NCBI RefSeq assembly: GCF_005771675.1
Contig: NZ_VAJM01000009.1
Coordinates: 186,001-250,000 of the forward strand
Direction: 5' to 3'
DNA: 64,000 nucleotides
Source: Hymenobacter jeollabukensis
GTDB lineage: Bacteria > Bacteroidota > Bacteroidia > Cytophagales > Hymenobacteraceae
Below are positions 1 to 9,691 of this stretch, piece by piece. The translations under genes and the position numbers were made by a program. Each line of letters starts with the position of its first letter. Position 1 is the first letter of the stretch. The notes beneath the pieces are model-generated. The model saw only the letters and a program-made list of their open reading frames with translations, was not told the DNA's origin and ran no database searches.

Positions 1-3000
1 GCGCAGTGCGTGGCCCCCGAAGGGCGGGCGTCCTTCCACGCGTTTCTGCAGCGGGTGCTGGCCACCGATGAGCGCCAAAGCTGCGAGCTGGAGCTGCGGC
101 GCCCCGATGGCAGCGCCTGCTACGTGCTGCTCGAAGGCCTGCGCCTGCCGCCCGAGGCGGGTGAGCCGCGCTGCCGCCTGGCCCTCACCGACGATACCGC
201 CCGCCGCCAGGCCGCTGAAAGTCAGGTCGTGAGCGAGCAGAAATTCCGGGCCCTGTTCGAGGACTCGGCCGACGCGGCCGTGCTCGTGCGCGACGAGGTC
301 TTCCTCGACTGCAACCCTGCCGCCCTGGCCATGCTCGGGGCGACCCGGCGCGAGCAGCTGGTGGGCCAGTCGGTGCTGCTGCTCACCCCCGAGTTTCAGC
401 CCGACGGCGTGCCCTCGGCCCAGGGCCTGCGGCAGCACGTGGCCACTGCCCGGCACGAGGGCTCTTTCCGCTTCGAGTGGCTGCGGCACCGCTTCACGGG
501 CGAGGAAATCTGGCAGGAAATCGTGCTGACGCCCGTGCGGGTGCAGGGCGAAGGGCTGCTGCACGCCGTCTGGCGCGACATTACCGCGCGACGCCGCGCC
601 GCGCGGCAGCTGCAGGAAAGCGAAACCCGTCTCAGCACGGCCCTGGATGCGGCCGAGCTGGGCGTGGCGCAGTGGAATTTCACGACTGATGAGGTGTTTT
701 TCGATGCCCGGGCGCGGCAGATGTTCGGCCTGCCCGCCGAGGGGCCGCCGCTGACTTTCCCCGATATCCGGCAGGTGCTGCACCCCGACGACCGGGAGCG
801 GGTGGAAGCCGCCCTGCAGCGCGCCATCGAGGAGCACCAGCCGGTGGAAATGGACCAGCGCGTGGTGTGGCCCGATGGCACGGTGCGCTACGTGGTATCG
901 AGTGGGCAGGTGGGCTATGATGCCGCCGGACAGGCCCTGCACATGACCGGCGTGGTGCAGGACGTGACCGACAAAAAGCTGGCTGCCCAGCGGCTGCAGG
1001 AAAGCGAGATGCGCCTGAAAACGGCCGTGCGGGCCGCCGACATGGGCATTGGCATCTGGAATTTCACCTCCCAGCTCTTCTACGTCGACGAGCGGGCCCG
1101 CCGCATGTTCGGCCTGCCGCCCGAAGGCCCCGAGCTGACTTTCGCGGAGCTGATGGCCATGGTGCACCCCGCCGATGCCGAGCTGGCTGCAAGTTCCCTG
1201 CAGCGCGCCGCCAGCGGCGAAGCACCCCTCGACGTGGAAGTGCGCGTGGTGTGGCCGGATGGCACGGTGCGCTACGTGTACGCTAACGGTCAGGTGATGG
1301 TGGGAGAGGCCGGCGCACCCGTGCGCATGAGCGGAGTGCTGCGCGACGTGACCGAGAGCCGCCTGGCCGAGCAGCGCCTGCGCGAAAGCGAAGAGCAGCT
1401 GCGCACGGCTCTGAACGCGGCCAACATGGGCGTGGGCCTCTGGGAGCCGCACCGGGAAGAGGTGGTGCTCGACGCCCGAACCGCCGAAATCTTTGGCTTC
1501 GCGGCCGGCGCCGGCCGCTTTCCCGCCGCCGCCTTGAGCCAGCTGGTGCACCCCGACGACCTGCCCGGCGTGGTCGGGCAGGTCGAGCGCGGCCTGCGCA
1601 GCCACCAGGCCTTTTCGCTGCACGTGCGCGTGCAGCCCCCGGCGCCGACGCCGCTGCGCTACGTACGCATCAGTGGGCAGGCCCTCTACGACGACCACGG
1701 CCAGCCCAGTCGCGTGGTCGGCGTGGTGCGCGACATCACCGAGTTCCGGCGCGCCAATCTGCGCCTGCGGGAAAGTGAGCAGCGCCTGCGCCTGGCCCTG
1801 GAAGCGTCGCAGACCGGAGTGTTCGAGTGGCTTTTCGAGAGCGACGAGCTGTTTTGGGACGCGCGCACCCAGGCCATTTTCGGGCGCTCCTACGACGAGC
1901 GCCGCCAGAGCTTCGACGTCATTCGCCGCGCCGTGCACCCGGCCGACGCCGACGCCGTCACCGCCGCCCTGACCACCACCATCCGCGACGGGGTGCCCTT
2001 CGAGCTGGAGCACCGCATCGTGCGGCCCGATGGCGCGGTGCGCCACGTGGCCACCAGCGGGCAGGTGCACTACGACGAAGCCGGCCAGCCCCAGCGCCTG
2101 GCCGGCCTGCTGCGCGACGTGACCGAGCGCCGCCAGGCGCAGGACGAGCTGAACGCCAAAAACCGCCTGCTCGACCACATCCTGACGGCCATTCCGGTGG
2201 TGCTGTCGCGCGTGGCGGCCGACGGCACGCTGGAGCAGGTGACGGGCGCCGGCCTGCGCCGCCTCGGCGTGGCCGACAACGCCCTGGTGGGCCGCAACGT
2301 GTTTGAGGACTGGCCCCAGCTGACGCCCTACATCAAGCGGCTGATGGCGGGCGAGCCGGTGGAGTTTGTGGGCGCCCCGCCCCGCCGCGGCGACGAGCAG
2401 CTGTACTTCCAGAATTACGGCTTCTTCGACGAGGAAAGGCAAACGGGCGTGCTCTTCGGCCTCGACGTGACCGAAACCCACCAGGCCAACGCCCGGCTGG
2501 CGGCCGACGCGGCCTTTCTGCAGGGCCTGGTGTCGAACATCCAGGAGGGCATCATGGCCTTCGACACCGAGCTGCGCGTGACGGAGTGGAACTACCTGAT
2601 GGAGGAGTATCTGCAGGCCGAGCGAAGCACGGTGCTCAACCAGCCGATTTTCGAGGCGTTTCCGGCCGTGGATACCCCGCGCAACCGCGACATTCTGCGC
2701 CGCACCCTGGCCGGCGAAACCCAGACCTACTACAACGTGCCCTTCAGCCGGCGCGAAGGCTTCTTCGATGCGGCCTTTGTGCCCCTGCGCGACGCGCAGG
2801 GCGCGGTGGCCGGGGCGCTGGGCGTTGTCCGCAACGTGACGGAGCGCAACCGCCTGATGGAGGACGCCACCCAGGCCCGGCTGCAGCGCGAGAAGGAGGT
2901 GCTCAGCGCCATCATGCACACTCAGGAAGACGAGCGGAAGCGCATTGCCGAAGCCCTGCACAACGGCGTGGGCCAGCTGCTGTACGCGGCCAAGCTGCAC

Positions 3001-3531
3001 CTCTACAACCAGCCCGTGGACGAGGCCCACCGCACCGCGGCGCAGGGGCTGCTCAACGAGGCCATCAAGGCCACGCGCACCATCAGCTTCGAGCTGACGC
3101 CGAACATTCTGGAGGACTTTGGCCTGAAAACCGCGCTGGAGGAAATCTGCAAGCGCATTCCGCAGCAAAACCTGGCCGTGCACCTGAACGTGAGCGTGAT
3201 GCCCCATCCCTTGCCGCGCCTGCTCGAAACGGCCGTGTACCGCATCGTGCAGGAGCTGCTCAACAACGTCATCAAGCACGCGCAGGCCCGGGAAGCGTTT
3301 ATCTACGTGGAGGTGCAAAACCAGGTGCTGCACGCCAGCGTGGAGGACGACGGCACCGGCTTCGACGTGGAAGCCAGCACCCGCAAGCACGGCGGCATCG
3401 GCCTGACCGGCATCCGCAACCGGGTGAGCCTGCTCGGTGGCCGCCTCGACATCCGCTCCAAGCCGGGCCTGGGCACCACCATCACCATCGAGCTGCCCCT
3501 GGCCGCGCCCGAACCGCAAGCCGCTGACTAG
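1..3531 (+). CDS. Multi-PAS sensor histidine kinase, 5' end cut by window
   Basis: The frame is open from base 1, so the true start lies upstream; the GTG at 10 is only the first possible start in view. Numbering from that GTG, I see a PAS domain at about 77-190, four tandem PAS_3-like modules (about 205-715) that each end in a DVT or DIT motif and begin with a LRESE or LQESE coil, two more PAS-like modules (about 720-960), a dimerisation region with EALHNGVGQ (His984 the likely phosphoacceptor), and an ATPase domain with an N-box (ELLNNVIKHA) and GGIGLTGI. This layout matches the HisKA_3/NarX-like class of cytoplasmic kinases. No membrane segment is visible in the part present. Signal and partner are unknown; no response regulator is adjacent downstream. 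Confidence 0.9.
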   Translation, partial: AQCVAPEGRASFHAFLQRVLATDERQSCELELRRPDGSACYVLLEGLRLPPEAGEPRCRLALTDDTARRQAAESQVVSEQKFRALFEDSADAAVLVRDEVFLDCNPAALAMLGATRREQLVGQSVLLLTPEFQPDGVPSAQGLRQHVATARHEGSFRFEWLRHRFTGEEIWQEIVLTPVRVQGEGLLHAVWRDITARRRAARQLQESETRLSTALDAAELGVAQWNFTTDEVFFDARARQMFGLPAEGPPLTFPDIRQVLHPDDRERVEAALQRAIEEHQPVEMDQRVVWPDGTVRYVVSSGQVGYDAAGQALHMTGVVQDVTDKKLAAQRLQESEMRLKTAVRAADMGIGIWNFTSQLFYVDERARRMFGLPPEGPELTFAELMAMVHPADAELAASSLQRAASGEAPLDVEVRVVWPDGTVRYVYANGQVMVGEAGAPVRMSGVLRDVTESRLAEQRLRESEEQLRTALNAANMGVGLWEPHREEVVLDARTAEIFGFAAGAGRFPAAALSQLVHPDDLPGVVGQVERGLRSHQAFSLHVRVQPPAPTPLRYVRISGQALYDDHGQPSRVVGVVRDITEFRRANLRLRESEQRLRLALEASQTGVFEWLFESDELFWDARTQAIFGRSYDERRQSFDVIRRAVHPADADAVTAALTTTIRDGVPFELEHRIVRPDGAVRHVATSGQVHYDEAGQPQRLAGLLRDVTERRQAQDELNAKNRLLDHILTAIPVVLSRVAADGTLEQVTGAGLRRLGVADNALVGRNVFEDWPQLTPYIKRLMAGEPVEFVGAPPRRGDEQLYFQNYGFFDEERQTGVLFGLDVTETHQANARLAADAAFLQGLVSNIQEGIMAFDTELRVTEWNYLMEEYLQAERSTVLNQPIFEAFPAVDTPRNRDILRRTLAGETQTYYNVPFSRREGFFDAAFVPLRDAQGAVAGALGVVRNVTERNRLMEDATQARLQREKEVLSAIMHTQEDERKRIAEALHNGVGQLLYAAKLHLYNQPVDEAHRTAAQGLLNEAIKATRTISFELTPNILEDFGLKTALEEICKRIPQQNLAVHLNVSVMPHPLPRLLETAVYRIVQELLNNVIKHAQAREAFIYVEVQNQVLHASVEDDGTGFDVEASTRKHGGIGLTGIRNRVSLLGGRLDIRSKPGLGTTITIELPLAAPEPQAAD

Positions 3532-3572
3532 CGCCCGGCGGGCATCCGGCCGGTAGTCGCTTCCTTTGCCCC

Positions 3573-5408
3573 ATGCCCGTTGCCAACACCATCCGCCCGC
3601 TGACTATCGAGCCGCGGGACATCTTTACCGACAACCTCGCCACCTACGCCGCCGAGGAGCGGCACTTTGCCGGCCGCCACAGCCTCATCGGCTGGCTGCG
3701 GGTGGCCGTGTTCCTGGCCGGGGCCGGCGGGGCGTGGGGGCTGTTTCGGCACGACGAAAACCTGGCCGCCTTCGGCTGGCTGATTGGCGCCTACGTCATC
3801 TTCATGCTGGTGATGCGCTGGCACGGCCGCGTGGGCTACCAGCTGCGCCAGCGCCAGCTGCTGCGCCTCATCAACCAGGAAGAGCTGGACCGCCTGGCCG
3901 GCCAACTCACCGGCTTCGACGCCGGCCTGCGCTACCAGGACGCCCAGCACCCCTACACCGCCGACCTCGACGTGTTCGGCCCGCACTCCCTGTTTCAGCT
4001 GACTAGCCGGGCCACCTCGCGCCTGGGCCAGGACCGCCTGGCCGCCTGGCTGCAGGCTCCGGCCACCATACCAGAGTTGGAGCAGCGTCAGCCCGCCGTG
4101 GCTGAGCTGGCCGCCGACGTGGCGTGGCGGCAGCACTGGCAGGCCCGCGCCCGGCAGTTCCCCAAGCAGTCCGATGACCCGCGCCCTTTCCTGGCCTGGA
4201 TGCACGCCCCCGATTTCTACCAGGGCCGCGGCTGGGTGCTGGCCCTGCTGCCGGTGCTGCCGCCGCTGGCCGTGCTGGGCATTGCCGCCTGGCTGACGGG
4301 CTCCTCGGGCTGGCTGGCCACCGTGCCGGTGCTCCTGATGTACGCCGTCAACTACCGCTTCCGGCAGGAGCGCGACGAGGTGTTTGAGCGCTGCATGGAT
4401 ATGTACGACGTGCTGCGCGCCTACCGCGACCAGCTGCGCCACCTGGAGCAGCGCGAATGCGCCGCCCCGCGCCTCGCCGAGCTGCGGCAGGTGTTGCTGG
4501 CCCACGGCGCCCCGGCCTCGGCCTACGTGGGCCGGCTGGCGGGCATCGCGCAGAATTTCTCGCTGCGCTGGAGCACCCTGGCCGGCTTCTTCGCCAACAA
4601 CCTGCTGATGTGGGACTTCTTCTGGATGTGGCGACTGGAACGCTGGAAACGCCAGCTCGGCGGCCGGCTGGAGCCCTGGCTGGAAGTGGTGGCCGAAGTG
4701 GAAGCCCTCGGCAGCCTCGCCGCCGTGCAATACGCCAACCCCACCTGGGCCGTGCCCGCGCTGACCGCGGCGCCCCTGACCTTCGCGGCCACTCAGCTGG
4801 CGCACCCGCTCATCTTCAGCCCGGGCCGCGTGGCCAACGACTTCGCCACCGAGGGCCCGGGCCGCACCGGGCTGGTGACGGGCTCCAACATGTCGGGCAA
4901 AACCACTTTCCTGCGCACCATCGGCGTCAATGCCGTGCTGGCCCTGGCCGGCGGGCCGGTGTGCGCCCAGGCGCTGCGCATCGGGCCGCTGCAGCTGTTT
5001 ACGGCCATGCGCACCCAGGACAACCTGGCCGAAAGCACGTCGTCCTTCTATGCCGAGCTCAAGCGCCTGCGCCAGCTGCTCGACCTGACGGCCGCCGGCC
5101 AGCCGGTGTTCTTTCTGCTCGACGAAATCCTGAAGGGCACCAACTCCCGCGACCGGCACGACGGCGCCCGCGGCCTCATCCGGCAGCTGCACCGCCGCCC
5201 CGCCAGCGGCCTCGTGAGCACCCACGACCTGGAGCTGGGCGACCTAGCCGAGGAGCTGCCCGGCTTCGTGACCAACTACAGCTTCAACAGCGACATCGAG
5301 GGCGACGAAATCCGCTTCGATTACCGCCTCACGCCCGGCCTCTGCCGCGAGTTCAACGCCAGCAAGCTGATGGAGCTGATGGGCATTGAGGTGCAGAAAA
5401 GATTCTAA
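3573..5408 (+). CDS. Membrane-anchored MutS-family ATPase
   Basis: 611 aa. The C-terminal third is a MutS domain V ATPase: Walker A GSNMSGKTTF (residues 437-446), Walker B FFLLDE (Asp517-Glu518), and STHDLEL as the switch His motif. The N-terminal mismatch-recognition domain of MutS is absent. In its place are two hydrophobic segments near residues 45-90 and two more near 220-260, predicting a membrane-tethered protein, followed by a MutS core/lever-like helical region. MutS-related proteins without the recognition domain generally do not act in canonical mismatch repair, so the role here is unknown. It starts 41 nt after the histidine kinase and a G+C-rich hairpin with a short T run follows it. 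Confidence 0.85.
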   Translation: MPVANTIRPLTIEPRDIFTDNLATYAAEERHFAGRHSLIGWLRVAVFLAGAGGAWGLFRHDENLAAFGWLIGAYVIFMLVMRWHGRVGYQLRQRQLLRLINQEELDRLAGQLTGFDAGLRYQDAQHPYTADLDVFGPHSLFQLTSRATSRLGQDRLAAWLQAPATIPELEQRQPAVAELAADVAWRQHWQARARQFPKQSDDPRPFLAWMHAPDFYQGRGWVLALLPVLPPLAVLGIAAWLTGSSGWLATVPVLLMYAVNYRFRQERDEVFERCMDMYDVLRAYRDQLRHLEQRECAAPRLAELRQVLLAHGAPASAYVGRLAGIAQNFSLRWSTLAGFFANNLLMWDFFWMWRLERWKRQLGGRLEPWLEVVAEVEALGSLAAVQYANPTWAVPALTAAPLTFAATQLAHPLIFSPGRVANDFATEGPGRTGLVTGSNMSGKTTFLRTIGVNAVLALAGGPVCAQALRIGPLQLFTAMRTQDNLAESTSSFYAELKRLRQLLDLTAAGQPVFFLLDEILKGTNSRDRHDGARGLIRQLHRRPASGLVSTHDLELGDLAEELPGFVTNYSFNSDIEGDEIRFDYRLTPGLCREFNASKLMELMGIEVQKRF

Positions 5409-5481
5409 CCCGCACGACGCTCCATCTGCCTGTCAATAACGCGTGCCGCGCCTGCTAGCCGGCGGCTGCTGCTTTAGCAAT

Positions 5482-5507
5482 GCCCGGTGCCCCCGCGCCG
5501 GGCGTTT
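5482..5507 (+). terminator. Intrinsic terminator after the MutS-like gene
   Basis: A 9-bp stem (GCCCGGTGC with GCGCCGGGC, one G-T wobble) and a 4-nt C loop are followed by GTTTT. It lies about 75 nt after the MutS-like stop and before the bestrophin start. Confidence 0.6.
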
Positions 5508-5561
5508 TGCGTACAACGCGCGTTGCTAACCACGGCGCCCCGGGCGCCACCAACTTGCCGC

Positions 5562-6536
5562 ATGTACGTCCGCCAAAATCTTCGATGGAGCATCATCTGG
5601 CGCAGCGCCTGGCGCAGCGTGTTCATTCTGACGCTCTACAACCTGGTTATCTGCTGGTTTTACACCCACGGCTTCAACCACTTTTCCATTCCCTGGCAGC
5701 CCGTGGCCACGCTGGGCACGGCCGTGGCGTTCTACATCGGCTTCAAAAACAACGGCTCCTACGACCGGTTCTGGGAGGGCCGGCAGATTTGGGGCGGCAT
5801 CGTCAACACCAGCCGCACCTGGGCCATTCAGGCGCTGGAGTTTGTCACCTCCCGCGTCGATGCGCCCGAGCTGACGGATGTGCGGCCCCAGGCCACGGCC
5901 CGCGAGCTGACGGAGCGCCACCACCGGCTGCTGTACCGCCACATTGCCTGGTGCAATGCCCTGCGCCTGCAGCTGCGGCTGCAGCGCGACGACCTCTGGG
6001 ACAGCGACGTGGCCCCGTTTCTGCAGCCCGAAGAATCGGAGTTTATGCGGCAGCGGGCCAACCCGGCCACCCATCTGCTGCGCCGCCAAGCCGCCGAGCT
6101 GCGCATCCTGCGTGAGGAGCGCGGCCTGCTCAACGACTTCCAGCACGTGAACATGATGCGCACCCTGGAGCGCCTCTTCGACCTGCAGGGCGGCTGCGAG
6201 CGGATCAAAAACACGCCCTTCCCGCGCCAGTACGCTTTCTACAGCTTCCTGTTCGTGTGCCTGTTCTCGCTGATGCTGCCCCTGGGCCTGCTGCGCGAGT
6301 TCGACCAGCTCGGGCCCGGCATGGTCTGGCTTACCGTGCCCTTCTCGGTGCTCACCAGCTGGGTGTTCAACACCATCGAAGTGGTGGGCCACACCAGCGA
6401 AAACCCCTTCGAGTACCAGATGAACGACGTGCCGATGACCGCGCTGTGCCGCACCATCGAAATCGACCTGCGCGAGATGCTGGGCGAAACCGAGCTGCCG
6501 CCGAAGACCGTGCCCATCCAGGATATTCTGTACTAA
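5562..6536 (+). CDS. Bestrophin-family chloride/anion channel protein
   Basis: 324 aa from the ATG at 5562, chosen because the protein then begins MYVRQNLRWSIIW as in the family; the frame is open further upstream but overlaps a terminator. Four hydrophobic stretches are visible: about 20-38 and 46-60, then two between 225 and 275. The signature YDRFWEGRQIWGGIVN sits just after the second, matching bacterial bestrophin-like (UPF0187) proteins, which form pentameric anion channels in the cytoplasmic membrane. Ion selectivity cannot be read from sequence. It appears monocistronic, and a 400-nt non-coding stretch follows. Confidence 0.88.
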   Translation: MYVRQNLRWSIIWRSAWRSVFILTLYNLVICWFYTHGFNHFSIPWQPVATLGTAVAFYIGFKNNGSYDRFWEGRQIWGGIVNTSRTWAIQALEFVTSRVDAPELTDVRPQATARELTERHHRLLYRHIAWCNALRLQLRLQRDDLWDSDVAPFLQPEESEFMRQRANPATHLLRRQAAELRILREERGLLNDFQHVNMMRTLERLFDLQGGCERIKNTPFPRQYAFYSFLFVCLFSLMLPLGLLREFDQLGPGMVWLTVPFSVLTSWVFNTIEVVGHTSENPFEYQMNDVPMTALCRTIEIDLREMLGETELPPKTVPIQDILY

Positions 6537-6938
6537 GTGAGGCCGGAGCGGGAGCCAGAAGCCCTGCCAGGCAGCGCTGCCATCCGGGCATCGGTCTGCC
6601 AGATGCCGCGCTCGGCCCGCCGCTCCGAAACGGTGGGCGGTCTGACGGGCATTAGCCGCTACCAAGCCGGGAGCCTCGGGTATTGTTGAAGGAATAGTTG
6701 TGGCTTTTTTTAAGGTTTGTTTGGGCGCGGGAAAACGCGTTGAATAAGACGCAGATGCTAAAGCGGTAAAATTCAGGCAGTAAAATGCCGGGAAATAATA
6801 GGGCTGTTGTATATTAGGGGTATCAGAGCAAGAAAGACTTGTATAAAAGCAAGCTGATTGGTAATCTGACCAGACCGCCCCCGACTTCCCGCCACCGTTA
6901 ACACCGCACACCTATCCTCGCACCTGCTCCCACGAATT
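6537..6938. other. Non-coding stretch, partly AT-rich
   Basis: The first 130 nt are G+C-rich and resemble decayed coding or untranslated sequence. From about 6685 to 6875 the DNA becomes clearly AT-rich compared with its neighbours, with a T7 run near 6704. I found no ORF longer than about 12 codons starting with ATG here and no clear TAnnTTTG box. It probably holds the promoter of the small STAS-like gene at 6939. Confidence 0.4.
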
Positions 6939-7307
6939 ATGGAGGTTTACCGCGAAATTCTGCCGGAGAGCTACCTGCTCATCCTGGCCGACGACGTTCC
7001 GCCGAGCTTCGAGCGTGAGCACGCGCTCGACTATGCCCTGCGCCGCGCCGCCCGCAGCGGCAAATCCAGTGTGTGGGTCGACTGCAGCCACCTGCATCAC
7101 CTGCCGCCCGATGCGGCCGAACTGCTGGCCTACTACCACGACCGGCTGGCCCGGCACGGCATGAGCCTGGTACTCTGCCACCTGACCGACGACGTGCAAC
7201 TGGAGCTGCAGGCCCTGACGGCCGCCCCGCTCCCCGTGGTGTCGACGCTGCTCGACGCCGAGCGGTACTGTCACCGTCCCGCCTCCTTTGGGCGCTTCGC
7301 TTCCTAG
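6939..7307 (+). CDS. Small STAS-like protein
   Basis: 122 aa, soluble, no signal peptide. The order is beta-rich N-terminus (EVYREILPESYLLILAD), an acidic helix, then SVWVDCSHLHHLPPDAAELL, which sits where anti-anti-sigma (STAS) proteins carry their D-(S/T)-S/SAG phosphorylation loop. A second strand (MSLVLCHL) and a helix follow, so the fold is compatible with STAS. The usual phosphorylatable Ser of the loop is not obvious (CSHLHHLPPDA), so it may be non-phosphorylated or a different small alpha/beta protein. A canonical STAS/kinase/phosphatase set lies at 41136-44007, but there is no direct link. A strong terminator follows. Confidence 0.45.
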   Translation: MEVYREILPESYLLILADDVPPSFEREHALDYALRRAARSGKSSVWVDCSHLHHLPPDAAELLAYYHDRLARHGMSLVLCHLTDDVQLELQALTAAPLPVVSTLLDAERYCHRPASFGRFAS

Positions 7308-7417
7308 GCTCGGCGCCCGGCGGCACTTGAGGCACTGCCCCACGCGTTTGGCGGCCACTTTTGGGCTGCCTGGCAGCGGCTGTTGTCCTACATAAGGTCC
7401 ACAAAACCTGGCTTAGC

Positions 7418-7449
7418 ACCGCCACGGCCGAGCGGCCGTGGTGGTTTTT
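7418..7449 (+). terminator. Intrinsic terminator after the STAS-like gene
   Basis: A 13-bp stem (ACCGCCACGGCCG paired with CGGCCGTGGTGGT, one wobble) and a 2-nt loop are followed by TTTTT. Confidence 0.75.
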
Positions 7450-7529
7450 CGGCGGGCGTTGGTTACGTTCGGGCGCGGTTGCGTTTAAGGCTGGGCTTTG
7501 GGCCTGGCCCGCGCCGCCCGCCTCCGCTT

Positions 7530-9680
7530 ATGCGCCGACACGAACGCACCCTTCAATACTTCTTTTTCGGACAGGACTTCGCCGACGGTCTGCGCGTCAC
7601 GCTCGGCATTCTGCTGCCCACGCTCCTGATGGCCCAGTTCGGTCAGTTCGAGCTGGGCCTTACCGTGTCGCTCGGGGCCGTATGCGCCAGCCTGACGGAC
7701 ATTCCCGGTCCGGTACGGCACAAGCGCAACGGCCTCTGGCTTTGCACCGCGCTGGTGTTTGTGGTGGCCCTGCTCACCGGCGTGGCCCGGCTGAACGTGT
7801 GGGTGCTCGGCGGCGAAATCCTGCTGCTCAGCTTCGCCCTCACCATGCTGCTGGTCTACGGCGCCCGGGCCGGGGCCATCGGCTCGGCCGGGCTGCTCAT
7901 CATGATCCTGACCATGGACCGCGACCTGACCATGCCCCAGCTGGCCAGCTACGCGGGCCTGGTGCTGCTGGGCGGGGTGTGGTACACGCTGGTGTGTCTG
8001 CTGTTTTTTCGCATTCGGCCCTACCGGCCGGCGCAGCGGGCCCTGGGGGAGTGCATTCACGCCATTGCCGAGTATTTGCGCCTCAAGGCCGAGTTTTACG
8101 ACCCCGAAACCAGCCTCGACCGCGACTACCGCCAGCTGGTGCAGCAGCAGGTGACGGTGAGCGAAAAGCAGGACGCGGCCCGGGAGCTGCTGTTCAAGTC
8201 GCGCATGATCGTGCGCGAAACCACCGGCACCGGCCGCCGGCTGGTGCTGACGTTCGTGGATGCGGTGGACCTCTACGAACAGATTACGGCTACTTACTAC
8301 GACTACGCGGCCCTGCGCCAGCGCTTCAACCACACCGGCGTGCTGGCCGACGTGGCCCGGCTGATTCGCGTGATGGCCGTGGAGCTGGACCACATCGGCC
8401 TGGCCATTCAGGCCAACCGCGCCCCGGCCACGCCCCACGACCGGCTGCCCGAGCTAGAGCAGCTTAAGGCCCGCATCGACCGGATCGGGGAGGAGGAGCC
8501 GGGCTCCAACCTGGTGCTGCGCAAGATTCTGGTGCAGCTGCGCAACCTGCACCAGCGCCTGGCCGACATCAGCCGCGAAACCGACCCGACCTACCGCGCC
8601 CCCGCGCCCAACGGCGCCGCCGAGGCCGATTACAGCCGCTTCGTGTCGCACCAGTCGCTGAGCCCGGCCATTCTGCTGGGCAACCTCACCATGTCGTCGG
8701 CCACGTTTCGGCACGCGCTGCGGGTGAGCGTGGCGGCCATCATCGGCTTCGCGGTGGCGCGGCTGCTGGTGAGCGGGCACCACAGCTACTGGATTGTGAT
8801 GACCACGGTGTACATGCTCAAGCCCGGCTTCAGCCTGACCAAGGAGCGCAACATTCAGCGCGTGACGGGTACCCTGGTGGGCGGGCTGATTGGGGTGGCG
8901 GTCATCTGGCTGGTGCCGAATGAAATGGTGCAGTTCGGCTTTCTGCTGGTGTTCATGATAACGGCCTACAGCTTCCAGCGGCTCAACTACGTGGTGATGG
9001 TCACCTTCCTGACGCCCTTCCTGGTCATCATGTTTCACTTCCTGGGCATCCGCTACGTGGCCGTCATCGAGGAGCGCGTGCTCGACACGGTTATCGGCTG
9101 CGCCATTGCCCTGACCACCGGCTACGTGTTGTTTCCGCGCTGGGAGTCGGAGCAGCTGACCACCTATATGCGCGACGTGCTGCAGGCCAACCGCTACTAC
9201 CTGCACCGCCTGGGCGAGTGCCTGGCCGGCGGCACGCTCAGCCTCACCGACTACAAGCTGGCCCGCAAAGACGTGTACATCAGTTCGGCCAACCTGGCGG
9301 CGGCGTTTCAGCGCATGCTCTCCGAGCCCAAGAGCAAGCAGCGCCACGAGGCCGAAGTGCACCAGTTCGTGGTGCTGAACCTGATTTTGTCGTCGAACAT
9401 TGCCACGCTGGCTTCGGCGGCGCGCGGCGGCGCCTTGCCTGCCCGCCCGGCCGAAGCGCTGAAGCCGGTGCGGCAGTCGTTGATGCTGCTCACCGAGAGC
9501 CTGCGCAAGCTCAGCCCCGACGAAGTACCGGAGCTGGCGCCGCTGTCCACCGCCCCGGCACCGCTGGCCGCCGCCAAGCCTGCCCCGGTCGGGGAGGAGC
9601 GGCTGCTGCTGGAGCAGCTGGAGTTCGTGCAGAAAGTCAGCAACGACCTACGCAAGGTGACGGACGTGGTGGCCGCATAG
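7530..9680 (+). CDS. FUSC/YccS-type inner-membrane protein
   Basis: 716 aa from the ATG at 7530 (MRRHERTLQYFFFGQDF). The frame is open further upstream but overlaps the terminator at 7418-7449, so the later ATG is preferred. It has two membrane blocks of about five to six helices each (residues about 15-160 and about 390-540), each followed by a long soluble helical region. This duplicated layout is that of FUSC-family proteins (YccS/YhfK/AaeB-like), often described as efflux transporters for aromatic acids; substrates are mostly unknown. The C-terminal 40 residues are Pro/Ala-rich before a final helix. Confidence 0.82.
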   Translation: MRRHERTLQYFFFGQDFADGLRVTLGILLPTLLMAQFGQFELGLTVSLGAVCASLTDIPGPVRHKRNGLWLCTALVFVVALLTGVARLNVWVLGGEILLLSFALTMLLVYGARAGAIGSAGLLIMILTMDRDLTMPQLASYAGLVLLGGVWYTLVCLLFFRIRPYRPAQRALGECIHAIAEYLRLKAEFYDPETSLDRDYRQLVQQQVTVSEKQDAARELLFKSRMIVRETTGTGRRLVLTFVDAVDLYEQITATYYDYAALRQRFNHTGVLADVARLIRVMAVELDHIGLAIQANRAPATPHDRLPELEQLKARIDRIGEEEPGSNLVLRKILVQLRNLHQRLADISRETDPTYRAPAPNGAAEADYSRFVSHQSLSPAILLGNLTMSSATFRHALRVSVAAIIGFAVARLLVSGHHSYWIVMTTVYMLKPGFSLTKERNIQRVTGTLVGGLIGVAVIWLVPNEMVQFGFLLVFMITAYSFQRLNYVVMVTFLTPFLVIMFHFLGIRYVAVIEERVLDTVIGCAIALTTGYVLFPRWESEQLTTYMRDVLQANRYYLHRLGECLAGGTLSLTDYKLARKDVYISSANLAAAFQRMLSEPKSKQRHEAEVHQFVVLNLILSSNIATLASAARGGALPARPAEALKPVRQSLMLLTESLRKLSPDEVPELAPLSTAPAPLAAAKPAPVGEERLLLEQLEFVQKVSNDLRKVTDVVAA

Positions 9681-9691
9681 GCCGGCCAGGT

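Noticed and set aside
3528-5225. Long minus-strand open frame (565 codons)
   Set aside because: Shadow of the MutS-like gene; Gly/Ala/Gln/His-rich product without domains, typical of antisense frames in G+C-rich DNA.
5526-6911. Minus-strand open frame (461 codons) over the bestrophin gene
   Set aside because: Antisense shadow; the bestrophin signature on the plus strand is unambiguous.
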